The position numbers were made by a program, and so were the translations under genes. From positions 32,178,932 to 32,242,931 of the forward strand of contig NC_134950.1 of NCBI RefSeq assembly GCF_965638725.1: a stretch of DNA of 64,000 nt. The letters are read 5' to 3'. How positions within the stretch are numbered: the stretch's first letter is position 1; every line of letters begins with the position of its first letter. Origin of the DNA: Aptenodytes patagonicus (lineage: Eukaryota > Chordata > Aves > Sphenisciformes > Spheniscidae). The notes below the pieces were generated by a model. It saw nothing but the letters and a program-made list of their open reading frames with translations, searched no databases and was not told the DNA's origin. Positions 35,385-46,200 of the stretch are shown one piece after another.

Positions 35385-36422
35385 TGTGGTGGGTTGACCA
35401 TGGCTGGACGCCAGGTGCCCACCAAAGCCGCTCTATCACTCCCCTCCTCAGCTGCACAGGGGAAAGAAAATATGACGAAAGGCTCGTGGGTCAAGATAAG
35501 TACAGGGAGAGATCACTCACCAATTACCGTCATGGGCAAAACAGACTCGACTTGGGGAAATTAGTTTAATTTATTACCAATCAAACCAGAGTAGGGTAAT
35601 GAGAAAATAAAACACCTTCCCCTCACCTCTCCCTTCTTCCCAGGCTTAACTTTACTCCCGAATTCTCTACCTCCTCCCCTCCAGCAGCATGGGGGGATGG
35701 GGAATGGGGGTTGTGGTCAGTTCATCACACGTTGTCTCTGCCGCTCCTTCCTCCTCAGGGGGAGGACTCCTCACACTCTTCCCCTGCTCCAGCATGGGTT
35801 CCTCCCACAGTGTGCAGTCCTTTAGGAACAGACTGCTCCAGCGTGGGTCCCCCACAGGCACAAGTCATGCCAACAAACTTGCTCCAGTGTGGGCTCCTCT
35901 CTCTGCATGGGGTCACAGGTCCTGCCAGGAGCCTGCTCCACCATGGGCTTCCCACAGGGTCACAGCCTCCTTCGGGCATCCATCTGCTCCAGCGTTGGGT
36001 CCTCCACGGGCTGCAGGTGGATATCTGCTCCACTGTGGACCTCCATGGGCTGCAGGGGGACAGCCTGCCTCACCATGGTCTTCACCACAGGCTGCAGGGG
36101 AATCTCTGCTCCAGTACCTGGAGCACCTCCTCCCCCTCCTTCTTCACTGACCTTGGTGTCTGCATAGCTGTTTCTCTCACATATTCTCACTCCTCCCTCC
36201 GGCTGCAATTGCCCAGGTTTTTCCCCCCGCCCTTCTTAAATACATTATCCCGGAGGTGCTACCACCATCACTGATTGGCTTGGCCTTGGCCAGCGGTGGG
36301 TCCATCTTGGAGCCGGCTGGCATTGGCTCTATCGGACATAGGGGAAGCTTCTGGCAGCTTCTCACAGAAGCCACCCCTGCAGCCCCCCCACTACCAAAAC
36401 CTTGCCACGCAAACCCAATACA
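35385..36422 (-). mobile_element. Solo ERV LTR, about 1.04 kb, with minisatellite-like interior
   Basis: TG...CA ends, flanked by GTGCT on the left and GTGGT on the right, a likely 5-bp duplication with one later substitution. The minus strand is the sense strand: a TATTTAAG TATA-like box lies at plus 36235-36242 and AATAAA at plus 35570-35575. Between about 35780 and 36130 it is built from diverged units around CTGCTCCAGCGTGGG and CCATGGGCTGCAGG. I recognise the family as a common avian ERV LTR with the 5' end TGTATTGGGTTTGCGTGG. The frames of up to 187 codons inside it are repeat-driven, not genes. Confidence 0.92.
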
Positions 36423-38150
36423 GTGGTATACGAAACAGTTTGGAAAGGGTTATATTAACATCAAGAGCTCAATTTTGCTTGGATATGTGACCTGTTAGAT
36501 CATCTGGGCAATGCTGTAGCAAACAAGTAATAATACATGACGCTAAGAAAGCAGGCAGTAATCTCTCATACTTTTATTTTCATCAGTTTCCTTTTGTGTG
36601 TCTCTTTTAGAAAGACAGAAAAGTATTTGCCCTGGAGTGTGATCAGTCTGGTTGGAAGACTTTTATCAATAGATCACCTCTGTTCATCTTGCTTATCAGG
36701 TGTCACATAAAAATACACCTCCCTGCAGCTCAGTTCTCCTTATAGTAGCCTCTTACATGAAATACAAAATTTCCTTTCAGCTGGAACGGAACTTACAGTT
36801 TGCATTAGGGAAATTATTACACTTATGAGGAGAGAATTTCAGGCATTTCTGTTTGTTCTACTTCTGCTGATTTAGGATCAATGCAGAATTTGAAATCCCC
36901 TTATAGATCCTGTAAAACACTTGCTGTAACGTTAAGTATACTGTTAACAATGTCAAACAAGCCACTTTCCATAATACTGGTGCAGTCCAACATATTTTGT
37001 ACTGAGGCATGTTTGGCAGCTTGCCTCAACAAAAAACGAACCAGAGCCCAAGTGCCTCTTTCAACTGGCTATATGCTTTTTGTATAACCTTTTAAAGAAT
37101 ACTTGCAAAATAATTAATAAAAACACACCTTATCATCTCTGCAGTTCTTTAATGACTGTGAAGACTTTAAAAAACAGGCTTATATGACTATTCCTGTTTA
37201 CGAAATGGGAAGGAGGAAACATGAAAAGGCGAAGTGACTGGTCCCACACAACAGCACTGCTGGGAATGGAAACCGTATCTTCACTGATGTGGAAAGGACA
37301 ACACTACCCCCATTTGGCCTTGAACCAGTGCCTAGCTGTGGGTTGGATTGGCATTGGGGAAACGGGGTAGAGCTGCTTCTTTTGGTGATGTAGACAGTTT
37401 ATGATCATTTTAAGTCATACAGCGAACTACAACCCTTGTCCCGTTTACAGTAGATCATCATTTTACATATGACACTAGATTACATCAGTAAAACACCTCA
37501 GTGTTTTACCTTTACTTGATGAAAGACAAGAGGGTCAAAAGACCACAGAAAAACAATGAAACTGGTATCAGTCAGTCTTGCAAAGGAAAGCTTTTTTCCC
37601 TCTGTATAACTTTAATTATAGTAGTCTTGAAAATGCATCATTTGCACTGCAAATTGTTTTCAAAAATCTTTGTTTGAACGCTAGGGAGTTTTCTAGAAAA
37701 TGTGTTTACCATATATTTTAAAAATACCAGTTGTCTCTCTGGGTACTGATTTGGTATTATCTTAATTAGCAGAACCGTCAGCAGGAGGGGCTAGTGAGGG
37801 GGCAAAGGCAGCTGTTTTACGGGTGTTGACAGTTTTTGAGGAAAAAATCAAGACATAATAAAGAACCACATCTTTAAGAAACTTGGCTCGTTTTACTGTT
37901 TTTAAGCACTGTAACCTGAATTGATTAAATGCTGTTTTACTTCCGAGGGGACTGTTGCACATACATTCACGTTCTTTTTCACGGGCCTTCACGCTTTTTT
38001 CGACGCGTGAAAAAAGGTTTTCAACAAGTGGCGCCTTCAGCAGCTAAAAGCCCAGGTAAACGCCAATCGCGTGCTCCATGGGAGAGCACTTACGGTATCT
38101 TCATCTTGCCACGTCCAATTATTAAAAAGAAGTCGATATTAAAGGCTAAT
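36423..38150. other. Intergenic DNA upstream of the IMPA1 CpG island
   Basis: Holds one reverse-oriented MIR-like remnant (about 37180-37280) and otherwise AT-rich unique-looking sequence. No exon recognised. Confidence 0.6.
37180..37280 (-). mobile_element. MIR-like remnant, reverse orientation
   Basis: TTTACGAAATGGGAAGGAGGAAAC, GAAGTGACTGGTCCCACACAACAG and GGGAATGGAAAC follow the reversed MIR order (tail, then TAAGTGACTTG-CCCA and the ACACAGC block). Confidence 0.6.
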
Positions 38151-38267
38151 TTCAACACCTTAACCGCGGCTTTAAGGGCGCAGGCAGTGAGGCAGCCGCG
38201 CGCGACGACCACTACCCCTCCCGCCACGGCCAGCTGCCACACGCGCGCGCCCGCGCCCGCGCCCGCG

Positions 38268-38286
38268 CCCCCCCCCCCCCCCCCCC
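38268..38286. repeat. C19 homopolymer in the IMPA1 promoter
   Basis: An unbroken run of 19 C preceded by GCGCCC units; the minus strand is G19. It can form G-quadruplex or i-motif structures and is unstable in sequencing, so its length should be treated with caution. Confidence 0.9.
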
Positions 38287-38369
38287 GCGCAGGCGCAGCG
38301 GCAGCCACCGGATAGCGGGCGGAGGAGGCGGGGTTAACGGCTTCGCCCCTGGCGCCTGCGCACTGGCGC

Positions 38370-38432
38370 GGCCCGGCGCCTCAGCGAGAGCGGGGGCAGC
38401 GGCGGAGGTGACAGCGGCGGAGGGCGGCAGCG
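38370..38432 (+). other. IMPA1: Probable IMPA1 non-coding exon 1
   Basis: The GC-rich 5' region ends at a strong donor, GGCAGCG|gtgagc (exon end 38432). The start is approximate because no transcript is available. It should splice to the exon beginning at 40171, which holds the start codon. Confidence 0.6.
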
Positions 38433-38501
38433 GTGAGCCTCTTCTTCCTTCCTCAGCCGCCATTTCGGGATGCCGTGAGGGGGATGCGCTGCTGCCCCGG
38501 G

Positions 38502-38570
38502 GGCTGTGTGGCCCTGCCATCGCTCGGGCCGGGCACAGCCCGGCCCGAGCGATGGCAGGGCCACACAGCC
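38502..38570. repeat. Perfect 33-bp inverted repeat with 3-bp loop
   Basis: Left arm 38502-38534 (GGCTGTGTGGCCC...CGGGCCGGGC), loop ACA, right arm 38538-38570. All 33 positions pair, and an imperfect GC-rich extension follows outward. It lies 69 bp inside IMPA1 intron 1. Confidence 0.95.
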
Positions 38571-38633
38571 GCGGGGCGGGAGGTGCTCTCACCAAGGCCG
38601 GGCGATGTGGGCCGTCCTTCAGCCCTTCCAGCC

Positions 38634-38674
38634 CGGGATCCAAACCTCTATTTCGGGATCCAAAACCTCTACTC
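38634..38674. repeat. Tandem 20-bp duplication
   Basis: CGGGATCCAAACCTCTATTT is followed directly by CGGGATCCAAAACCTCTACT, differing by one insertion and one substitution. It lies in early IMPA1 intron 1, just beyond the hairpin. Confidence 0.9.
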
Positions 38675-40189
38675 CGAATGCGCGCCCCGAGTTTGTGGGA
38701 CAAACTCGTCACGGGGCGTCCAGAGGGGACAAAACTAAGCTGGGGAAAAAAAATACACTTCTTCCCGTCAATGTAGGTGCTGGTGTTTAACTAGAAAACG
38801 TGTCCCGGAGTTACTGTTTTAGTGAGGTTTTAAATGTAAATGATTTTATTTCCTCTGCTGCATGAGGCTGTGCCGTTGTACTGGATGTCAGCGTACTTAA
38901 GGCTCCACTAGTACTACCAGTCTTTTATGGATAACAGAGTAACTTTATCTAGTGCTATTGTACCCAGTTCTGTGTCCTGACAAATTACTTATGTGCTTAT
39001 ATAACAGAACCTATACTCTAAAGGCTATGATCAGTAAAGAACATTATCAACACAATTGAAGCATCATACCCTTTGCATTTTACCTAGCTTTTCTAGCCAC
39101 CTCTAGCTCTTTAGGACCAAGACTGAAAGAGGCAAGGACCATTAGATCAGGATAATTGGACTGGGAACGCATCGGTCATGTTAATTGCACAGGTTTTTTG
39201 ATATTGTTTCACTACTGGTTTTTTTATGATCATTAATCTTTGTGAATCTGCAAGTGTTACAAAACTGTTACCCAGCTCATGGCTTAAAGACTGAATCACT
39301 TAAATAGGAAGTACCCAGAAGGCTTCTGAAAGGGCTAGGTCTCAAAAATGAAACAGACTTTCAAAATTCAGCATACCATTGTGTCATTGAAGGAATTTGT
39401 GGTCTGTTGGGGGTGTATAAGAAATAATGTGTGATGTGCTGATTTGTATTTCACATTGCTCACGGAAGTAGCGATACATAGAAGATAAGGTAGCTTGTAT
39501 GGCTTCATAATACTTAAGAATATAGAAGACACTTTTAAATGACTGTGGGACCTGGTAACTTTCTCATGTAGAATCAAAACCATTTCATATTTGTGTTTGG
39601 AATAAACCCCTAGAACAAAGCATGGAGGACTAAAATACAGAAAGGATAGATTTTGGGTTTAAGATTCTAATCTTCTAATTCAAGATATTCAAAGTCATTT
39701 AAACCATACTTAGAAATAGACTAAGCTGTATGTCGGCAGTCTTCTGCAATAAATTACAGTGAAGATTCTAGTATTTTTAAACAAAAAGGTCCTGAGCTGT
39801 ACACTGTATTTGAGAATGTGCTTGTGTGTAACCGCACTGTTGCTTTTCAGAGCCTTTATGTACACTGAGGTCAGTGTCTAAATGTGGAGTCTTGTATGTG
39901 CATGTATCTTTCAAGACTGAGGCTCTGTACTTGTTAATGTTTTTATGTTATGCCTTTTTGATAATCACAAAATGTGGGGAAAAAATCTGGTAACTTAGAC
40001 TAAGCTTTTAATACTTTTAAAGTTTTTTTTTTTCAGAGTAAAGGATAGAACAAACTTCCATATTCCAGCAAGGAGAAAACAGTGCAGTCCAGAACAGGGG
40101 GAGTAGAAAATTAGAATTTGTAAAAAAAAAAAGCCATAATCATTTTTGTGTTAATCTATCCTTTTGGTAGGCTCTATATCTAAGAAAAG

Positions 40190-40252
40190 ATGGCAGATCC
40201 TTGGCAAGAATGTATGGATTATGCAGTTGCTTTAGCAAGGAAAGCTGGGGAC
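40190..40252 (+). CDS. IMPA1: IMPA1 exon 2 (first coding exon)
   Basis: Encodes residues 1-21, [20 protein letters not shown] then D. The acceptor is probably ttttggtag (exon from 40171, with 19 nt of 5' UTR) and the donor GGGGAC|gtaagt. Confidence 0.95.
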
Positions 40253-43200
40253 GTAAGTATAAACTATTTATAAATAATAACATTATTTATTGAGTCTAGT
40301 ATGTATATAGCTTTTGAAGGAGTTTGATGTTAGACGTTCTTCTGAGGAGTATTTTGTCAAAAACATAAATTAGCAGTCATTCAATGATGTTCAAGTTCAC
40401 GATTGGAGTGCCTTTCATGTTTACAGCTTGGTTAATTTAAGAAAACAACTTTGCACTTTTCTTTGGACCAGAGTCTGATTAAAGACTAAGAAGTATCTTT
40501 TGTTCCTTAAATCTGATTTTAAAAAAAAAAATAAATTCTGAATTGTGGTAAACAAAGAGCATCTTTGTTTTTCCCCTTAAACTGCACCTGTCTACCTTAT
40601 TATTTTACCACCTGAACGCTGTTGACAGTCTTTCTTGTGAACACCTCAGTCAACTTTATACAGTGGCTTGTTGTTGGCACGAGATTCCACATCATGTTCT
40701 CTTATGAAGACTGCTTTACTTCTATAAATAAAAAGTATCCCTTGCAGTGGCAGTACTTTGCCCTTTTGTGATCTAAGATGGCTTAGAACAAGAAAGTGTT
40801 TGCACATCTTGGCAGAGCCTTAGCCTAAGTGGTTACCAAATGTTCAGTTCTTGGTAGTTCTGCTTGGTACATTTGAATGCTATTGCAGCCAGACAAGATG
40901 GCACATGTACTAATTCTGTCTCCTGGAGCTGCAGAATCTGCAGAACATTGTCCCTGCAATGACCTCATTAAAGTCTTCCCTCAGAAAATCTTTCTAAGTT
41001 ATAGTAAAATAATTCTGTGGGCTGTGAGGCATGGATTCTTGCTTAAGCTGATTCTGATAGTTTTAAGATCATAAATGCAGGGTCTGGCTAAAAATAGCTG
41101 ACTTAAGCTCAGTCTTAAGTGTTTCATTCAACTCTGGTATTTAAATTCATAAATCTAAAACTTGTCCTAACAAAATAGAGCTCAGTTTCATGTACCAGTG
41201 GATCTTCTTGTAGTACTTAGATTTAGGGTCATGTAAAAATTTGTGCTGAGTAGGGACTGGAGATAGATGCAAGGGTAAGCCTCAGCTCCTGCAGTTAAAT
41301 CCAGGTTTTGTCACTGCTTGTGTTTGTATTTTGTACGTGCAGTATAGAAATTACAGTAAAAATGATGCTCAGATATTTGGGAAAACTAGTATTTTCCATA
41401 CTGCTAATGGAGAAAGTTTTTTTTTCTTTTTTTATTTCTTTTGTTAACAGATAATCCATGGAGCACTCAAAGAAGAAATATCCATTATGACTAAAAGTTC
41501 ACCAGTAGATCTAGTGACAGAAACTGATCAAAAAGTAGAAAACTTCATTATTTCTTTGATAAAAGAAAAGTATCCTTCTCACAGGTACGGCTTCTTACCA
41601 ATACGCGTTTGATAGAAGAAGGGGAGAGGTGACTGGAAGAAGAAAATGGAAAGTTTGTGATTTTGCTTGGTAAAATTTCATTATGATTGGCATGCTGGAA
41701 AGTTACAGAATTCTCCCTTACTCTCAGTATATTAAGTAGTTTAGAGTAGTAGTGGGTTGAAGTTTTGCCCAAATGCTTCTAAATTAATTGCTAGCTAATT
41801 TTGTCATTCGCTTAGAGGGCTGTAGTAACAAAACAAGGTGTCCCCAGGGTCTACTGACACGAGTTTAGCCTTGCTCAAGACTTATGCTGAAAGTCACTTC
41901 CAGCTGAACCAGCTGTAAATAACTTCTTAGTTTTTTTGTGTTGAAGAATCAAAGGTGGCCTCAAGATACCCGAACCCCAAATTTCTTGTCTGCTGTTGGC
42001 TGTTGAAACTAGCATGCCTTTGCTGTCTATGCTGGATGGGTCCCATGGTACTGAGTGTGCCTTTGGCAAATCTCATACAGTTTAAGAACATCAAACATCC
42101 TTAAAAGAAGACAGGATCTTCTGATTCTGCATAACTGAAAGTCTGCTATACAAAATACTGATTTTTTTTATTGCTCTTCCCTTTTTTTTTCCCCTCCCCC
42201 CCACCCCTCCTCCCCCATCCCTGAAAGACATTTATTCTTGAAGGGTGAATTGTATGTATTTTACTTACTTTTACTTACATGGGACTTTCTTTCCCATTTT
42301 GACATAATGGCTCAAGTTTAATACAGTTTCCTTAAAGTGAGTTTGCTAATTTTTCTTGCATTTTCTTGGAGATTTTCTTATTGTAGCTGTATATGTGAAA
42401 CATAATAAATATGCATAGAATTGGAACAACTGAGGTGATGCAAAATGTCAGTAACCTAGCCAAGTTAGTGTAAGCATACAGACTTGTGGAATGACCTTGA
42501 AATAACAGTTTCTGTGACATTGATAAACATTTTAGAATATTTTAGCTTCTTTTTATATTAGATAATTGAGATCACATTAGACATACTGGTGTTGAATTTC
42601 TAATTAATTACTCATCCACCTAAATAGCTATTCAGTCTCTCTCTTGTCTTTGTGAAGATCCGCTGCTTTTTGGAAACAAGCTGTTTCTTTCTGAGCAATC
42701 ATCTTCACTTCCATAGTTATTCATAAAATGCCTAATCAATATTAAAGGGACCTTATTTGTTTACTCTCAGCAGTTCTCCTCATTTTACATGTTTGTGGAG
42801 GAAAGCATGTGTTTGATGCATACTTTTCATAGGTTGAGTAGTATGTGATAAATTTAACAACATGCAGAAGGCGTAGAAGAGAATTCCACCTGTTTACACT
42901 CATCCCAATAATTTTGCAGTTCAAAACAAATACTTTCATAAGCAGCAAAAAATGTGAAATTTGGGTTCCTGTGGCGCTGTGCCTTGTGTATCCCTTGAGT
43001 TTAGTATTATGGTTGAGCATGCACTCTGCCGTCTTCTTCAGGAGGAGCTCTGGTTTGGATTTCATCCCTTTACCATGTTACCATTTTTGTAATGCTTGTA
43101 AAACTAAACAGTTTTGAGACTAACAACTTTCTGTCATATTTGGGTTGAAATCAGACCAAATTTAACAGTTACTGCAGTGGTCGAACCAAATGCATATGAC

Positions 43201-46200
43201 CACAAAGGCTTTCTTCAGCTAAAACACAAGCTAAAAGGTAGTGTTTTATAGTACAAATAAACTGAAAGGTGTAAATAGCTACAAGTATTCTGACTAAAAT
43301 TTGATGATGCTGTTAGTGGAAAAAATGATGAAAACTTCAATGTTAAAATGTAAAGTTAATTACGTAAAGTTCTTTTCCCCACATATTATGCTTATCTCTG
43401 ACATCATAAATATCGATGCAAGCTTGGTCAGATGTGGTTGGTGCTTTTCAGATAAATTGTGTATTTCTCAACTTTTTCCATATGATCACTGATGGTACAA
43501 AAACCTACATGTTACTTTAAGAATTTTAATTTCAAGGACAGTGTTGTAATTCAGACCTCTTAAACAATTTCTTTGTATCTTTTAAATGTGTTTGCTACTC
43601 TAGCTTCATCGGAGAAGAATCTGTTGCAGCTGGAGAGGGCAGCATTTTGACGGATAACCCCACATGGATTATAGACCCTATTGACGGAACTACCAACTTC
43701 GTACACAGGTCCACCTTTCATTTTTTTTAATGTTAGCAACTTCAACTGATTACCTTTTTTCTTTCTCCAGTTCCATGAAAGTTTTTTTCACTTTTAAATT
43801 GCTTTAAAAGAGATACGCTGAACTTGTTAATAGTTACAAATTATTATTTGCATTTATTGAGAGCCATTGGGCAGTTTTTGTAATTATTTTAGTATTTCTG
43901 TAAGTATTATAATAGTCTCACTCTGTAACCAACAGCAGTTGTTCTGTGAGAGGCCCATACTATATAGCAGGAGTCAGCAGCCTTTAGCACGGGTGCCAAA
44001 GATAGGTGGGCAGATTTTAACAGTAGAGCAACAGGACTCAGAATTAAGAGTTGCAGCATCTTCAGAGAGGCCTTAGTGAGAAGTGATAACAGCTCCAAGT
44101 GCTGATTTCTAAGAAATTTCAAATTCGCTGTGATCTAGGAGCCGCTACCGTGAAAGAAAGCAGAATATCACCAGTGACTGTCTAGTGGTATTTTGCACCG
44201 GGGTGAGGATGACACTAGTAGGTACACTACTTCCAGTGTAATGCTGACTGCCTGTTCCTTCTGTCTTTGAAACATGATAAATTTTGGCCCTGATGAGCTT
44301 TTCTGAGCGTACTTGATTCCAATTTTGAAATGACTGCCGCTATGTGTGCCATGGCTTTAAACAGCTGCTGAATCCTGCTAAATTACATGTTCAGAAAGCT
44401 ATAAGAAAAGAACCTGTTCTGCTGGACTTACAGACTTAGAAGTCTGTATTTTTTGCAGCTAGTAATTAAAGCAAATGTTTTGGAACTGCAAATTTTGAAG
44501 AGTAAAAAATAATAATAAAAAAATAATTGGTTGATCGTTAAAAACTTAGACTGAGATGCAGCCCACCATGTCCTATATACTCCCACTGCCTTCACTCTTC
44601 CCCCTGCATTCTTCCTTCTCACCTCAGTATCCATCTTTCTCATTGCTTTGGTGGAGAAAGTGGAGGTGGGGGGAGAGGTGACTTGCGTCTTTTGATGAGA
44701 CCATTTTGGCCAGCTTGTTCCTTCTGAGAAAGGTTAGTAGCGTAGAGGCTTGCTTGTATTCTTTGGCTATAAAATGACGGTCCCTAAGCTCGTAACAGCT
44801 GTAACAGGGATGACAGTCCCTAAGCTGTAACAGGCTTAGTTTCAGTGGGTGGAAAAGTTTGTATTTTAAATGGTAATTGGTGTTGTTGGGTCTATTTTCG
44901 TAGTAAATTGTGCAAGTTCCAGAAAACTAATATTTCCTATGTAGTCCAAGTTTCTTTTTGAAATATACATTACATTTAACTGAACGTTGTTTTTATTAAG
45001 AGTAAGCATGGTAATGAAAGAAGCATAGTGTCTCACTATAAATTAGTGAAATGTTTTGTTTTGTAGGTTTCCATTTGTGGCAGTTTCAATTGGCTTTGTT
45101 GTAAACAAAAAGGTATACTTTTTATTACTTAATATCTAATCAGTCAAAACCAAATTAATTCCTTGTTGCTAGTTATAACTAAGATCTGTATTTTCACAGT
45201 AAATAGGAAGAAAGGGAAAACAACCTCAAGGTATCTTTACTTTTTCTTGCAGACAGAGTTTGGAATTGTGTATAGTTGTATAGAAGACAAGATGTATACT
45301 GCCAGAAAAGGAAAAGGTGCATTCTGCAATGGTCAAAAACTTCAAGTATCAGGCCAAGAAGGTAAGCTGAACTGAGTAGCTTATTTCTAGAAATTACATT
45401 TATTTTGCAAATGAGGCATCAACAGTTTTAAACCTGGATATATTCCTATTTCTTAGCTCATAGTTTTGTTTTGCAAAGACAGGCTTTTTTTGGCCATGGG
45501 TTGTTCGGTTTTGAGAAACAGCTTTTATGTTCTCTTTGATGCATGTAACGTGCTTGTGATCTTTGCAAAATCAGAACTCGGCAATTGAAGATTTTATTCC
45601 CTGTGTGTCTGTGGATTGTGTTTTTTTGGTTGTTTGGGTTTTTTTAATTCCCTGTCTGTCTGTAATCCGTCTGTGACTGTTCTTTAGAGTCTGACAAATC
45701 TACCAAACAATTCAGCTTCTTCCAGGTGCGAACTAGTGGTTTAAATCAGTATCACTCTTGTATATTTACTACCCTGTGTGAAGTAAAATCCACACTTAGT
45801 GGGACCTTTAAAGATCTGAGGACTGTTCTAATTTTTATAGCAACAGAATTTTATTTACTAATGACATTGATTAATGTATATGCACAATTGAACCAGATCA
45901 TGCTGTGTTTGCTGTATTTTATTTTTTCATGCCATTTTCCATGTAAGAACAGATTTCTATACATTCAGTATATGTAATATTTATATTAAAATACCTTGCT
46001 TTTATTCAGTCTTGTAAGAAAGCAATGAAGTAAACCCTGCTAATTACTGTTGTTATATAAGTTGTACTGTTGGAAAGGTGAGGTTTTATTTCTTTTCCAG
46101 ACATTACAAAATCCCTTTTAGTAACAGAATTGGGATCAAATCGTGATCCAGAGACTGTAAAAATAGTTCTTTCTAACATGGAAAGGCTTCTCAGTATTCC

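Larger units (their letters stand above)
38150..38640 (+). promoter_or_regulatory. IMPA1: IMPA1 CpG-island promoter
   Basis: An abrupt GC- and CpG-rich block in AT-rich surroundings. It holds two NRF1-type palindromes (GCGCAGGCGCAG near 38285-38298 and GCGCCTGCGCAC near 38351-38362), GGCGGAGG-type Sp1 boxes and a perfect YY1 site on the minus strand (AAATGGCGGCT, plus 38456-38466). There is no TATA box. The YY1 site just downstream of exon 1 and the paired NRF1 sites are typical of housekeeping promoters. Confidence 0.85.

Noticed and set aside
35711-36274. 187-codon plus frame between ZFAND1 and IMPA1
   Set aside because: It lies wholly inside the solo LTR and follows its tandem units, on the strand opposite to the LTR's own transcription.
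38000-38330. Frames through the GC-rich stretch upstream of IMPA1 exon 1
   Set aside because: The residues are runs of A, P, R and G from the CpG island and the C19 tract, and there is no match to the IMPA1 N terminus, which starts cleanly at 40190.
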